Source: an uncultured Alphaproteobacteria bacterium (GTDB lineage Bacteria; Pseudomonadota; Alphaproteobacteria; Thalassobaculales; Thalassobaculaceae). Taken from it: a DNA stretch of 64,000 nucleotides. The DNA lies in the NCBI GenBank assembly GCA_937776645.1, contig CALMRI010000019.1:17991-81990 (forward strand), written 5' to 3'. The position numbers and the translations under genes are program-made. The notes beneath the pieces were generated by a model. It saw only the letters and a list, made by a program, of their open reading frames with translations. It was not told the DNA's origin and searched no databases. Shown here in pieces: positions 13,684 through 22,175 of the stretch (the first letter of the stretch is position 1; every line of letters begins with the position of its first letter).

Positions 13684-15717
13684 TCAGCCTTCCACCGCAG
13701 CACGCAATTGCGGAAACTCCTTAAGCACCCGCTGATAGCAGGCCCGTACATCGCTACCGTCGTCCTTCACCTTCGCCTGGCCGGGCTCATCAACAGCCCC
13801 GGCTCCGGCAATGATCCCGTCGATCGCTTCGAACACCCGATGCTTGACGAAAAAGCGCCAATGCACTGGCGTGGCGGCCAGCAGTTCAGTGAGAACATCA
13901 TAGTTTCCATGGTTCCAAACAACCTCGAAATCGGTGCGGCCCTTGCCAAAATCAAAGAAAGACTCGCCATCTAGTCGTGCCGCGACGCGCTCGGCCCGCA
14001 AGCGCACCGTCGCCGCCTTGTCATAGCCGCCGTCGCCAAGCACCAACCCATAACGGCTCTCGGCAGCGCCTCTCGAGACAAAGCCCCGCCGCACGTCCTG
14101 CACCACCAGCTCCGGATCCCGCTCCAACGGATCGCCCCAACCGCCAGCCCCGCCGGAGCCGACGTGCACCACGTCGCCCGGATCGATGCTCAGAAAGTCG
14201 ATATTGCCAAGGTTCCTTTCGCGGTTGGTGCCGGGATTGAGCACGAAACGCGAGAGGCTCCCAGCTTCGCCCGAGAGCACGCCCCAGGAGGAAAAGCGGC
14301 TACGATCCATATTGCGCGCCGTTACCTTGGTGTTTGGCGCCTGAGCCTCGAACCGCATCTCCAGCGCCAGGCCGCCCCGATGCTTACCCGGCCCGCCGGA
14401 ATCCGGCGTCAAGCCATAACGTTGGATCTTGATTGGCACCTCGGCCTCATTGATCTCGACCGGGGTGTTCTTCAGGAACGAGGAATTGGCGCCCGATCCC
14501 TCGGCGCCATCGCGCCAAGGGTCGCCGCCCGCGCCGCCGGTGATCGGTCCGATGGCGGCAACAACACGCCGGCCAGTACGATTATCGATGGTGTTGACGT
14601 TCATGATCGGCCCGCCGCTCGCAGGGCAGGACGGTAAGCGGTCCGGCGCCGCCTGCACGAAGGCTCCGAATATTACCCCCATCAACCGTTGCACCGACAG
14701 GGTCCGCAGCCCTACGGCGGCCGGGAAATGTGGATTGACGATCGTCCCCTCGGGCAGCACCGAACTGGCCACCCTACAGACCCCGGAATTGAGGAACAAT
14801 CGGGTATCCAGGGAATAGAGCACATAGATCAGGCCGACCATCAGCAAGGCATGACGCTCCTGTCCGCCGGTCGGCATATTGATCGAGGATTCGACCTGCG
14901 GATCACTACCGGTAAAGTCCAGCTCGACCGTCTCGCCTCTGATCCGCAGGGTCAGGGCCAGCCGGCAGGGAAAACCATCCGCCGCGTCCTCATCCATGTA
15001 GTCGGCGAAGAAATAATCACCATCAGCGAGTTCCGCGACGATTGCCCGCGCCTGGGCTTCGGCATAATCGAGCAGGTCGCCGATTCCTTCACGAAACACC
15101 TCGATGCCGAATTTGCCAATCATCTCGTGCACCCGGCGCTCGCCGGTATTCATCGCCGCGATCTGCGCCTTCAAATCACCCCAATTCTGCTCCGGCATAC
15201 GCACATTGGCGAGCATCACGTCGATCAATTCCTGATTAAACACGCCCTTGCGCATCACCTTGGCCGGCGGGATGCGGATGCCTTCCTGATGCACCTCGGA
15301 AAGCGTGCGCGAGATGCTAGCCGGGACCGCGCCGCCGACATCGGTATTGTGGATATGCCCCACCACGAAACAGACAATTTTACCCTCGTGAAACACCGGC
15401 TTCCAGACATGCATATCCGGCGAGTGGGTACAGACATGGCCGCTATACGGATCGTTAGTCATGCAGATGTCGCCCTCGTCATAGGCGTCGATCATCTCAA
15501 TGACGGTCTTGTAGTTGAGGCCAACAAACCATGTGGCGCCAAGCTCCACCGGGGTCGCGAAAGTCTCACCATCGGACGTCGTCAGGCCGGTGGTAAAATC
15601 CTCGGTTTCCTTGACGAACGTCGAATGCGCGGTGCGATACAGAGTAAAAGCCATGCTTTCCGCGGCCGCCCGGCAATGGTTCTTCAGGACCTCCAGAGTG
15701 ACCTTATCGATCGCCAT
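13684..15717 (-). CDS. Hydantoinase B/oxoprolinase family protein (pair 2, long B subunit)
   Basis: The 677-residue HyuB-type protein is about 125 residues longer than the pair-1 B subunit. The core has LEVLKNHCRAAAESM, the NDPYSGHVCTHSPD motif, GHIHNTDVGG and GSGGAGGWGDP. The C-terminal extension from about residue 560 has Arg/Glu-rich helices ending in a DVRACYQRVLKEFP segment. Long B subunits of this type occur in the acetone/acetophenone carboxylase branch, so a carboxylase-like role is possible but not shown. The ATG follows the A-subunit stop by 3 nt, with AAGGA about 9 nt before it. Confidence 0.9.
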   Translation of the reverse strand: MAIDKVTLEVLKNHCRAAAESMAFTLYRTAHSTFVKETEDFTTGLTTSDGETFATPVELGATWFVGLNYKTVIEMIDAYDEGDICMTNDPYSGHVCTHSPDMHVWKPVFHEGKIVCFVVGHIHNTDVGGAVPASISRTLSEVHQEGIRIPPAKVMRKGVFNQELIDVMLANVRMPEQNWGDLKAQIAAMNTGERRVHEMIGKFGIEVFREGIGDLLDYAEAQARAIVAELADGDYFFADYMDEDAADGFPCRLALTLRIRGETVELDFTGSDPQVESSINMPTGGQERHALLMVGLIYVLYSLDTRLFLNSGVCRVASSVLPEGTIVNPHFPAAVGLRTLSVQRLMGVIFGAFVQAAPDRLPSCPASGGPIMNVNTIDNRTGRRVVAAIGPITGGAGGDPWRDGAEGSGANSSFLKNTPVEINEAEVPIKIQRYGLTPDSGGPGKHRGGLALEMRFEAQAPNTKVTARNMDRSRFSSWGVLSGEAGSLSRFVLNPGTNRERNLGNIDFLSIDPGDVVHVGSGGAGGWGDPLERDPELVVQDVRRGFVSRGAAESRYGLVLGDGGYDKAATVRLRAERVAARLDGESFFDFGKGRTDFEVVWNHGNYDVLTELLAATPVHWRFFVKHRVFEAIDGIIAGAGAVDEPGQAKVKDDGSDVRACYQRVLKEFPQLRAAVEG

Positions 15718-15720
15718 CTC

Positions 15721-17763
15721 TTAGTCCTTTCTCGTCAGAATGAGATTACCCGCGTCATCAACGACGCCGGAAAACCCTGCCAGGACACAGGTCGTACAGT
15801 CATCTTGCGTAATGATAGCCGGACCGTTGAAGCGATGCCCCGCCGCCATGTCAACGCGCGCATGGATATCGGCCAAATGTAACTCACCATCGTGAAAAAC
15901 CTCGACCTGACGGCTGGCGACTAACGAACCGCTAGCCTTTGGCGCCGGCGCGAAGGCCGGCTTCGGTGGTTGTCCGGTTACCACCAGCCTTAGATTGATA
16001 ATCTGGATTTTCGCTGCCCGGTCGGCGTGCTCATAGACCTGCTCGTGCAAATTATGAAAAGTGCCGGCAATCGCCTGAATATCGCCCTCTTCGATCCAAG
16101 TCGCCTCGAGCGGGGTATCAATCTCATAGGATTGGCCGCGATAGCGGATATCCGCCGATGGGAACATCGCCACATCCTCCTGGAAGCCCTGCTCGTCACG
16201 GATCCAGACCATCGCTTGGCGAGCCAAATCACCAAAGCCTTGTTGCATCGGCTCAATCGCGGCCTCGTCGAGATCCAGGTAGATGGTGCGGATGAAGTCA
16301 TTCTTGATGTCGGCGATAAGGCCGCCAAAGGCGCTGAGCACACCCGGCACGCGGGGCACCACGACCTCGCGCATCGACAACTCCCGGGCCAGCCAGCAGG
16401 CGAGCATCGGCCCGGCCCCACCAAAAGCGATCAACGAGAGTTCCCGGGGGTCGATGCCGCGCCGCGAGACCAGCTTACTGACCTCCAGGTACATTCCGGA
16501 GACCGCTACCCGAACCACCGCCTCGGCCGCCGCCTCGACGCTCATCGCCAGTTGCACGGCGATAGCCGCCATCGCCGTGCGGGCCAGTTCGGGATGCATC
16601 TCAACGGCGCTATAGCCAAGCGCGGCACGTCCGAGAAAGCCGAGCACCACCAGCGCGTCGGTAATGGTGGCACGCTCCCCGCCCTTGCCATAACAGGCCG
16701 GGCCGGGCGACGATCCGGCGCTTTCCGGTCCAACTTTCAGCATGCCATGACCATCGACCCAAGCTATCGAGCCACCACCTTCGCCGATCGAAGTTACCGA
16801 AACGGTCGGGATATGGATCGGAAACTCACCGATCATCTCACCGACGCCGTATTGTGGTTGGCCGCCTATGATGATCGCAACATCGGCGCTGGTGCCGCCA
16901 ACATCCAGGCTCATCGCCGCCGGCGCCCCGGTGCCCCGGGCAATACTGGCGGCACCGATGACGCCGGACGCGGTGCCCGAGAGCAGCATTTGCGCGCAAT
17001 CGGTCTTACCGATCTCAGCTGTCATCACCCCGCCGTTGGATTTAGTAATCATCGCCTCGGCAATGACCCCTGCGTCGCTGAGCGCCTGCTGCAAGGCGCT
17101 AAGATATTGCGCCACACGGGGTTGAACATAGCCGGCCACGGTGGCCGTCACTGTACGCTCGTACTCGCGGATCACCGGCCAGACAGCACTGGCGAGGATC
17201 ACGTCGAGCTCCGGCGCCTCGGCGCGGATGACGCTGGCGACCCAGCGCTCATGCTCGGCATTGCGGTAAGCATGCAGCAGCGCCACCACCACCGCCTCGC
17301 CGCCGACCGCGCGCACGCCGTCGATGGCCCGGCGCACACTGGCCTCGTCCACCGGCACATCGACCGAGCCATCAACCAGGATCCGCTCGGTAATGCCAAA
17401 CACCCGGTCACGGGTCACCAGCGGTTCAGCGCGGGTCGAGAACAGATCGTAAGGATCCGGCATCTTCAGCCGGGCAACTTCAAGCACATCCTCGAAATTC
17501 TCGGTGGTGAACAGACAGAGTACGGCTCCCTTGCGCTGAATGACCGTGTTCACGCCGACTGTCGTGCCATGGGTAAAATAGGATATCGCCGAAGGGGTAA
17601 CGCCATGGCGCGCTGTGATCTCGGCAAGGCCGGTCGTCACCTCGGCGCCGGGTTGGTCCGGTCGCGATAACACTTTCAAGGTTTCCAGCGCGCCGCTGTC
17701 CTCATCGAACACACAGAAATCCGTGAACGTTCCACCGATGTCGACCCCTACCCGGTACCCCAT
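15721..17763 (-). CDS. Hydantoinase A/oxoprolinase family protein (pair 2, A subunit)
   Basis: The 680-residue HyuA-type ATPase is a paralogue of the 11587-13674 product. It begins MGYRVGVDIGGTFTDF, then has FTHGTTVGVNTVIQRKGA, the mid-protein SLDVGGTSADVAI and the conserved YRGQSYEI region. The open frame extends to 17859, but the ATG at 17763 has an excellent ribosome site (GAGGTGGGGAA) and sits directly before the phosphate loop. It is the first gene of a four-gene minus-strand operon: A2, B2, A1, B1. Confidence 0.92.
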   Translation of the reverse strand: MGYRVGVDIGGTFTDFCVFDEDSGALETLKVLSRPDQPGAEVTTGLAEITARHGVTPSAISYFTHGTTVGVNTVIQRKGAVLCLFTTENFEDVLEVARLKMPDPYDLFSTRAEPLVTRDRVFGITERILVDGSVDVPVDEASVRRAIDGVRAVGGEAVVVALLHAYRNAEHERWVASVIRAEAPELDVILASAVWPVIREYERTVTATVAGYVQPRVAQYLSALQQALSDAGVIAEAMITKSNGGVMTAEIGKTDCAQMLLSGTASGVIGAASIARGTGAPAAMSLDVGGTSADVAIIIGGQPQYGVGEMIGEFPIHIPTVSVTSIGEGGGSIAWVDGHGMLKVGPESAGSSPGPACYGKGGERATITDALVVLGFLGRAALGYSAVEMHPELARTAMAAIAVQLAMSVEAAAEAVVRVAVSGMYLEVSKLVSRRGIDPRELSLIAFGGAGPMLACWLARELSMREVVVPRVPGVLSAFGGLIADIKNDFIRTIYLDLDEAAIEPMQQGFGDLARQAMVWIRDEQGFQEDVAMFPSADIRYRGQSYEIDTPLEATWIEEGDIQAIAGTFHNLHEQVYEHADRAAKIQIINLRLVVTGQPPKPAFAPAPKASGSLVASRQVEVFHDGELHLADIHARVDMAAGHRFNGPAIITQDDCTTCVLAGFSGVVDDAGNLILTRKD

Positions 17764-18112
17764 GTTTGTTCCCCACCTCTGAAGTTGCGCCCAGATACCA
17801 CGATCGCCGGACCGGCGCGGGCGGGTGAATTGTTGGACCACGAGGGAGCCAACCGTCAACCCGAGTCAGCTAATCGACCGGCAACCTGCTAATCGGTAGG
17901 ATTAAAACCGAAGGCAGAACGGCGAATGAGATTCGCAGGAGGGTTGAGAGCGGCTGGCTTGCCGCCGACATTGCCCAATCCGATGGACCGGGTCTTCAGT
18001 GCTGTATCCTACATCGCGGCTCCTCCATGCGCGTGTCGAATTGGCGGCACTGTCGACCGGGCATCGTGGCGCCTCTGTCGCAAAAACGACCCGAGGAGGC
18101 GAGAGTGCCATT
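17764..18112. other. 349-bp gap upstream of the hydantoinase operon, with a short direct repeat
   Basis: No gene is supported here; short open frames on both strands lack family resemblance and ribosome sites. It must hold the promoter of the minus-strand hydantoinase operon and the 3' end of the methyltransferase operon. GCTAATCG occurs twice at 17869-17876 and 17888-17895, with starts 19 bp apart, and could be a weak operator. No clear intrinsic terminator follows the gene ending at 18113. Confidence 0.35.
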
Positions 18113-19465
18113 TCAATCTTGATCCTCGGAGCCAGCGGTGTCCTGGTCGGCTGCCGCGCTCTTCAAGTCCAACACGATCGAGAACATGTCTCGCCGGCTT
18201 GCGCCGGTGGCCTTGGCCAAGGCGGCGCTGATGGTCTTGGTCGGGACGCCGGCATCGACTAGGCTTTCCGCCATCTGCAATAGCGCATCGCCAAGGCCGC
18301 TGTCAGGAGCAGCGGCGGCACACTCGACAACGACAGTAAATTCACCCCGAATGATTTCACGGTCTCTCAGAACGGCGATTACTTCGCTGGCCCGACCGCG
18401 AATGACTTCCTCGCCGGGTTTAGTCATGTTGCGGCAGGCGGCTATCCGGCGATCTCCTATTTCCTCGAGCAAGGCCTCCAGGGCATCGAGAATACGGTGT
18501 GGGGCCTCGAAAAAAACGGTCGAATAGGAGGCCGTGCGCAAGGTCGCCAGAGCGCTCCGACGCTCGCCCGCCTTGCGCGGCAGAAAGCCGATGAAGCGGA
18601 AATCATCGGTGGGAAGGCCGGAGATGCTTAATGCCGACGTCAGCGCGTCGGGGCCCGGCACTGGGGAGATGAGATAGTTCTCGGCCGCCGCCGCCCGGAC
18701 CAGGACAAAACCCGGGTCCGAAATCAACGGCATTCCAGCCTCAGACACCAGGGCGACCCGCGCGCCCGTGTCAAGCCGGCGCAGCACCTCGGTAACCCGG
18801 CCCCGCTCGTTGTGATCATGCAGCGAAAGCATGTCCGGAGCGCCCCGCCCGATAAGCGCGCGGGTGGTCCGAGTGTCCTCCGCGACGATCAGATCAGCGC
18901 TGTGCAAGGTGGCAAGTGCGCGCGGCGACAGATCCCCGGGATTGCCGATCGGGGTCGCGATGACGAATAACGCACCGTCCGAGGCGCCGGGAACGCCAAG
19001 CATCTCCAGAGTAACCTCAAGATTGGCATCGGGTTGGCGCAGCGCCTCGGCTAGCGACCGATCCAAGGCTGCGGATCCTTTCTCGGCAGCAATGCATAGG
19101 CTGCGTGGCTGCGGGTCGGGATGCCGACGGATAACCAGCGGATCGCCGCGAATGAAGGTAGGGTTAATCCGGGCGCGCACGGTCTCCTCGATGGAACCAG
19201 AGCGGATAGTAATACGCACGCCGCCACGCAACGCCAGGAGCGCGTCCTCAGACCAGTCTGCGTCGATCCCAATAATGCAGGTCCCGGATGTGGTGACCGA
19301 GGTATCGGGCGTCAGCTCGAACGTGTTTGCATGGGTTGCGCGGATATTAGGATGTCCGCGGGCGCTAATTGTGACCGGCCCTGTTGGTATCGCGCGCGCG
19401 ATACCAACAGGGCCGGGTTTCGCCGCTGGATTGTCCACCGTTCGACCCTGGCGCGCGGGTTTCAT
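18113..19465 (-). CDS. DUF371 domain fused to an RsmI-type 16S rRNA 2'-O-methyltransferase
   Basis: The 450-residue product has two domains. Residues about 32-156 (ISARGHPNIRATH, then GTCIIGIDAD and SLCIAAEKGSAALDR) match what I know of DUF371, a small domain described mainly from archaea. Residues about 164-400 are an RsmI-family tetrapyrrole-methylase-fold enzyme with VIATPIGNPGDLSPRAL, VAEDTRTTRALIG, LSLHDHNERG and SEAGMPLISDPGF. RsmI methylates the ribose of C1402 in 16S rRNA. The ATG at 19465 overlaps the upstream gene's TGA by 4 nt. An open frame continues upstream, but that part antisense-overlaps nothing useful and repeats the neighbouring gene. Residues 17-30 are encoded by a 42-bp palindrome. 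A normal stand-alone rsmI may exist elsewhere, and the target of this fusion is inference. Confidence 0.85.
   Translation of the reverse strand: MKPARQGRTVDNPAAKPGPVGIARAIPTGPVTISARGHPNIRATHANTFELTPDTSVTTSGTCIIGIDADWSEDALLALRGGVRITIRSGSIEETVRARINPTFIRGDPLVIRRHPDPQPRSLCIAAEKGSAALDRSLAEALRQPDANLEVTLEMLGVPGASDGALFVIATPIGNPGDLSPRALATLHSADLIVAEDTRTTRALIGRGAPDMLSLHDHNERGRVTEVLRRLDTGARVALVSEAGMPLISDPGFVLVRAAAAENYLISPVPGPDALTSALSISGLPTDDFRFIGFLPRKAGERRSALATLRTASYSTVFFEAPHRILDALEALLEEIGDRRIAACRNMTKPGEEVIRGRASEVIAVLRDREIIRGEFTVVVECAAAAPDSGLGDALLQMAESLVDAGVPTKTISAALAKATGASRRDMFSIVLDLKSAAADQDTAGSEDQD
19375..19416. repeat. 42-bp perfect palindrome inside the DUF371-RsmI coding sequence
   Basis: Two 21-nt arms are exact reverse complements with no spacer. 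The left arm starts CCGGCCCTGTTGG and the centre is an alternating GC run. Reading through it adds GPVGIARAIPTGP to the protein, between the start and the DUF371 domain. In mRNA it would form a very stable hairpin about 50-90 nt after the start codon. It may be a mobile palindromic element, a translational control structure or an assembly artefact. No second copy was noticed in this window. Confidence 0.9.
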
Positions 19466-20154
19466 GTCTCGTCCCATTGGGCGTCTCGAGCCGCGCCCGC
19501 CGTCGCTTCGATCGAGAGGGTTTGCCGCGCCGCGCCGCGCACCAATTGGCGGCCCCAGCGGGTGCGAACCGGCGGATCCCCGGAGAAAATCTGACAACCA
19601 TCGAGAACAAAACCAGCGCCTTTATAGGCGCTGTTAAGGCTTGGGTTATCAACCGGATCGACCAAAGCGCCGAGGCCCAGACGCTCAAGATACGGGCGAT
19701 CCGAGATCACAGTATAGTTCAGAAGAATGCGCAGCCCCGCCCCAAGCTTGCAACTCGCTCGTATGCCACGCAGGGCATCCGTGTCCGGCTCGGCCACAAT
19801 CCGCATCAACGATCCCCAGGGATAGTTGATCGTCACCCAGTCGGCGAGGTCAAAAAACGGACCGGGCAATTGTTCGGCGCCGCCGCGAAAGAAGACCGCA
19901 TTCTCCAACCCGCCCTTGCGCGTCGAGGCAGACGCTTTACGCGCCGACTCGACCATGTTCCCAGCAACCGCGTCAACGCCGATGACGAGGCGTTCCGAAT
20001 CTTCCCGCGCGGCATCCAGCACATAACGCCCATCACCGGTGCCTATATCAAGCTCGACTGACCCATAGCGTCGGGAATGCTGCTCCAGCCATACCGGATC
20101 AACCGGTGTCGACCGTTTTCCAATTACACGTTCAAACGCTCCAACGCTCGCCAC
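19462..20154 (-). CDS. KamB/NpmA-like 16S rRNA (adenine-1408-N1)-methyltransferase
   Basis: The 230-residue product resembles KamB, NpmA and CmnU, SAM-dependent enzymes that methylate N1 of A1408 in the 30S decoding site and give resistance to some aminoglycosides. Shared landmarks are the opening VIGKR (10-14), the SAM loop ELDIGTGDGRY (34-44), an acidic ligand in VIGVDA, KGGLENAVFF (80-89), YPWGSLMR (111-118) and TRWGRQL (198-204). The two Trp residues in the last two motifs correspond to those that clamp the flipped adenine in NpmA. The start is GTG with AGGATAGG upstream. Its stop overlaps the start of the DUF371-RsmI gene. No antibiotic biosynthesis genes are nearby, so self-protection of a producer is unlikely. 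Activity is untested. Confidence 0.82.
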   Translation of the reverse strand: MASVGAFERVIGKRSTPVDPVWLEQHSRRYGSVELDIGTGDGRYVLDAAREDSERLVIGVDAVAGNMVESARKASASTRKGGLENAVFFRGGAEQLPGPFFDLADWVTINYPWGSLMRIVAEPDTDALRGIRASCKLGAGLRILLNYTVISDRPYLERLGLGALVDPVDNPSLNSAYKGAGFVLDGCQIFSGDPPVRTRWGRQLVRGAARQTLSIEATAGAARDAQWDET

Positions 20155-20192
20155 GGTATGCTACCTATCCTTTAGAATGTCCAACACAGCCC

Positions 20193-20198
20193 AGTATA
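20193..20198 (-). promoter_or_regulatory. Possible -10 box for the rRNA methyltransferase operon
   Basis: On the minus strand TATACT lies 38 nt upstream of the GTG start of the KamB-like gene. No good -35 hexamer is found 16-18 nt before it, so this would be a weak or activator-dependent promoter. Confidence 0.25.
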
Positions 20199-20833
20199 TC
20201 GACGCGACTAGCGTCCAGGTTTGGTCGCCTCGAATTTAGCCGCATGCTAGCCGAACCCGCCAAGCGGCGGAACGATATTCCTCTGCCGACGCCCGATGCA
20301 GACGATCAGTCAACCGAACCGATAAGCTCGGGATAGTTGGCGGTTTTATGTTTCATACTATGCGGCAGAGGCTATTGGAATTTATTCGCCGGGGTGGTCG
20401 AAGCCGGAATGCTCAGCACTCGCCAACCCGGGGAATCCGATGTGGTTGCCACCATGTCGACGGCAACTGCTTTCAATTCCTCTAGTGAGTTCGACACATA
20501 GCTTAACTCTGCTCCTTCAGCAACTGAACATGATAGTATCGTTGATAACCCGCTCGTTCATTATCTTCGCGAGGCTCATCATTCGACCATCCGAACGGGG
20601 AATGTGCTTCGCCAAAACTAGGCTATGTTGCTCCACCGACCCCGCAAGAATGACTGAATTGCACTGGCCGGTCGACACCCCGAAGAGCGGGGCCAGTGAC
20701 ATCGGGTCGGAAGGAGAGAGTTACCGTATCGGTATTGGAGGCCGTTTTGCGCGAACCTTGGCGCTCCAATCAAGCTATGGCAAGGTCTTGCGTCACGCTT
20801 TCCCCATCGCCCCAGACTCGCGGATACCCGGCC
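20199..20833. other. 635-bp non-coding gap between divergent genes
   Basis: No gene is supported. Open frames on the plus strand (for example 20440-20922) show no family resemblance and overlap the start of the flavoprotein gene in another frame. A hairpin of CACTGG/CCAGTG with an inner CCCC/GGGG stem sits at 20662-20698, without a T-run, so it is not an obvious terminator. GGAAGGAGAG occurs at about 20708 but is not followed by a convincing start. Confidence 0.4.
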
Positions 20834-22144
20834 ATGAAAATAAACAGAACGGACGATATTCTTACCAGCGACTTCATGGCCCAGCCCTATTGGTGGGAGA
20901 GAAGTCCGCGCCCCAACCTTGACGTCCCGACGCTCCCTACCTCAGTGGATGTCGTGGTCGTTGGGTCTGGCTATACCGGACTTTGCGCGGCGCTGCAGGT
21001 GGCGCGCGGCGGTCGCTCGACCCTGGTCCTGGACGCCGAGGACGCTGGCTGGGGCTGCAGCTCGCGCAATGGCGGCCAGATCAGCACCAGTATCAAACCA
21101 GACTATCACGCATTGGCGCGTAAGCACGGCCCCGAGACGGCCTTCAATATCGTCAAGGAAGGCCACAATTCGCTCGCCTGGATCAAAGCGTTCGTCGCCG
21201 CCGAAGCGATCGAGTGCGACTTTCTGGTGCCCGGCCGGTTTCACGCCGCGCATAATCCCAGGGAATTCGAGATCCTGGCCAGAGACATCGCTAATCAGCC
21301 GAAAGGGCTGGAAGTGCCGGCCCATGTAGTGCCGCGCGCCGAACAGCGCCGCACGCTTGGCACCGATAGCTATCACGGTGGGGTGGTGATGGAAGCCCAC
21401 GCCTCCCTCGATCCCGGCCGCTACCATCAGGGACTGCTGGAGCGGGTGCTAGCAACGGGTGCGACAATTGTCCCGCATTGCCCGGTCACCGCGCTGAACA
21501 AAACCTCCGGCGGGTTCACCGTCGTTACTTCCCGGAGCACCGTTCAGGCCCGCGATATCATCGTCGCGACCAACGGCTATACCGGATCCCTCACCCCCTG
21601 GTTACGCCGCCGGGTGATCCCGATCGGCAGCTACATCATCGCCACCGAGCCGCTGGCGCCTGATGTGATGGACCGGTTATTCCCAAGCCAAAAGGTCATC
21701 AGCGATACCCGCAAGGTGGTCTACTATTATCGTCCCTCCCCGGATCGCACGCGCATCTTGTTCGGCGGCCGGGTGACCAGCGGCGAGACCGACCCGCTAC
21801 GCAGCGGCGCGATGCTCCGGCGCGATTTGATCGGCATTTTCCCCGAGCTCGCCGAGGTCAAGATCAGTCACTCCTGGATGGGGTTTGTCGCCTATACCTT
21901 CGATGAGCTTTCACATATAGGCAGTCATGATGGTCTGCACTACGCCATGGGTTATTGCGGCTCGGGCGTGGCGATGGCCGGCTATCTGGGAACTCGGGTC
22001 GGTCAGCAGGTTCTCGGCTTGGCCGAGGGACGTACCGGGCTCGTAGGCGCCAGTTTCCAAACCCGGCCCTTCTATACCGGGACGCCTTGGTTCCTACCTG
22101 CATCGGTCGCCTATTACCGATGGCGTGACGGCGCCAGCGCGTAA
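20834..22144 (+). CDS. FAD-dependent oxidoreductase (DAO family, gamma-glutamylputrescine oxidase-like)
   Basis: The 436-residue product is a DadA/PuuB-type flavoprotein. An N-terminal segment with AQPYWWER, typical of the PuuB branch, comes before the dinucleotide fold VVVVGSGYTGLCAALQVA (about 35-52). GWGCSSRNGGQIS follows at about 68-80 and contacts FAD. The C-terminal FAD-contact MGYCGSGVAMAGYLG is also present. The branch oxidises secondary amines such as gamma-glutamylputrescine; the precise amine here is unknown. The frame is open upstream to 20696, and I chose the ATG at 20834, although its ribosome site is weak. It converges with an SDR gene 31 nt downstream. Confidence 0.85.
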   Translation: MKINRTDDILTSDFMAQPYWWERSPRPNLDVPTLPTSVDVVVVGSGYTGLCAALQVARGGRSTLVLDAEDAGWGCSSRNGGQISTSIKPDYHALARKHGPETAFNIVKEGHNSLAWIKAFVAAEAIECDFLVPGRFHAAHNPREFEILARDIANQPKGLEVPAHVVPRAEQRRTLGTDSYHGGVVMEAHASLDPGRYHQGLLERVLATGATIVPHCPVTALNKTSGGFTVVTSRSTVQARDIIVATNGYTGSLTPWLRRRVIPIGSYIIATEPLAPDVMDRLFPSQKVISDTRKVVYYYRPSPDRTRILFGGRVTSGETDPLRSGAMLRRDLIGIFPELAEVKISHSWMGFVAYTFDELSHIGSHDGLHYAMGYCGSGVAMAGYLGTRVGQQVLGLAEGRTGLVGASFQTRPFYTGTPWFLPASVAYYRWRDGASA

Positions 22145-22175
22145 AATCACGACTGCCTGCTTCGGTAAAATGGAA

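Noticed and set aside
14689..15882. 397-codon plus-strand open frame across the HyuB2 gene
   Set aside because: Same reason: antisense to a conserved gene and no recognisable domain.
16027..17670. 547-codon open frame on the plus strand across the HyuA2 gene
   Set aside because: It is antisense to a clear HyuA protein, has His/Arg/Gly-rich composition without a fold pattern, and arises because GC-rich codons rarely form stops on the opposite strand.
19121..20061. Plus-strand frames across the rRNA methyltransferase operon
   Set aside because: They are antisense to two well-supported genes and have no family motif. The palindrome makes both strands look alike in this part.
18113..20154. Antibiotic biosynthesis cluster with KamB-like self-resistance
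   Set aside because: No aminoglycoside or peptide biosynthetic gene lies in the window; neighbours are hydantoinases and a flavoprotein.
20662..20698. Hairpin in the 20.2-20.8 kb gap as a terminator
   Set aside because: It has a good stem but no T-run, and no gene ends just upstream on either strand.
20440..20922. 160-codon plus-strand frame in the gap before the flavoprotein gene
   Set aside because: No ribosome site and no domain, and it runs in another frame into the flavoprotein start.
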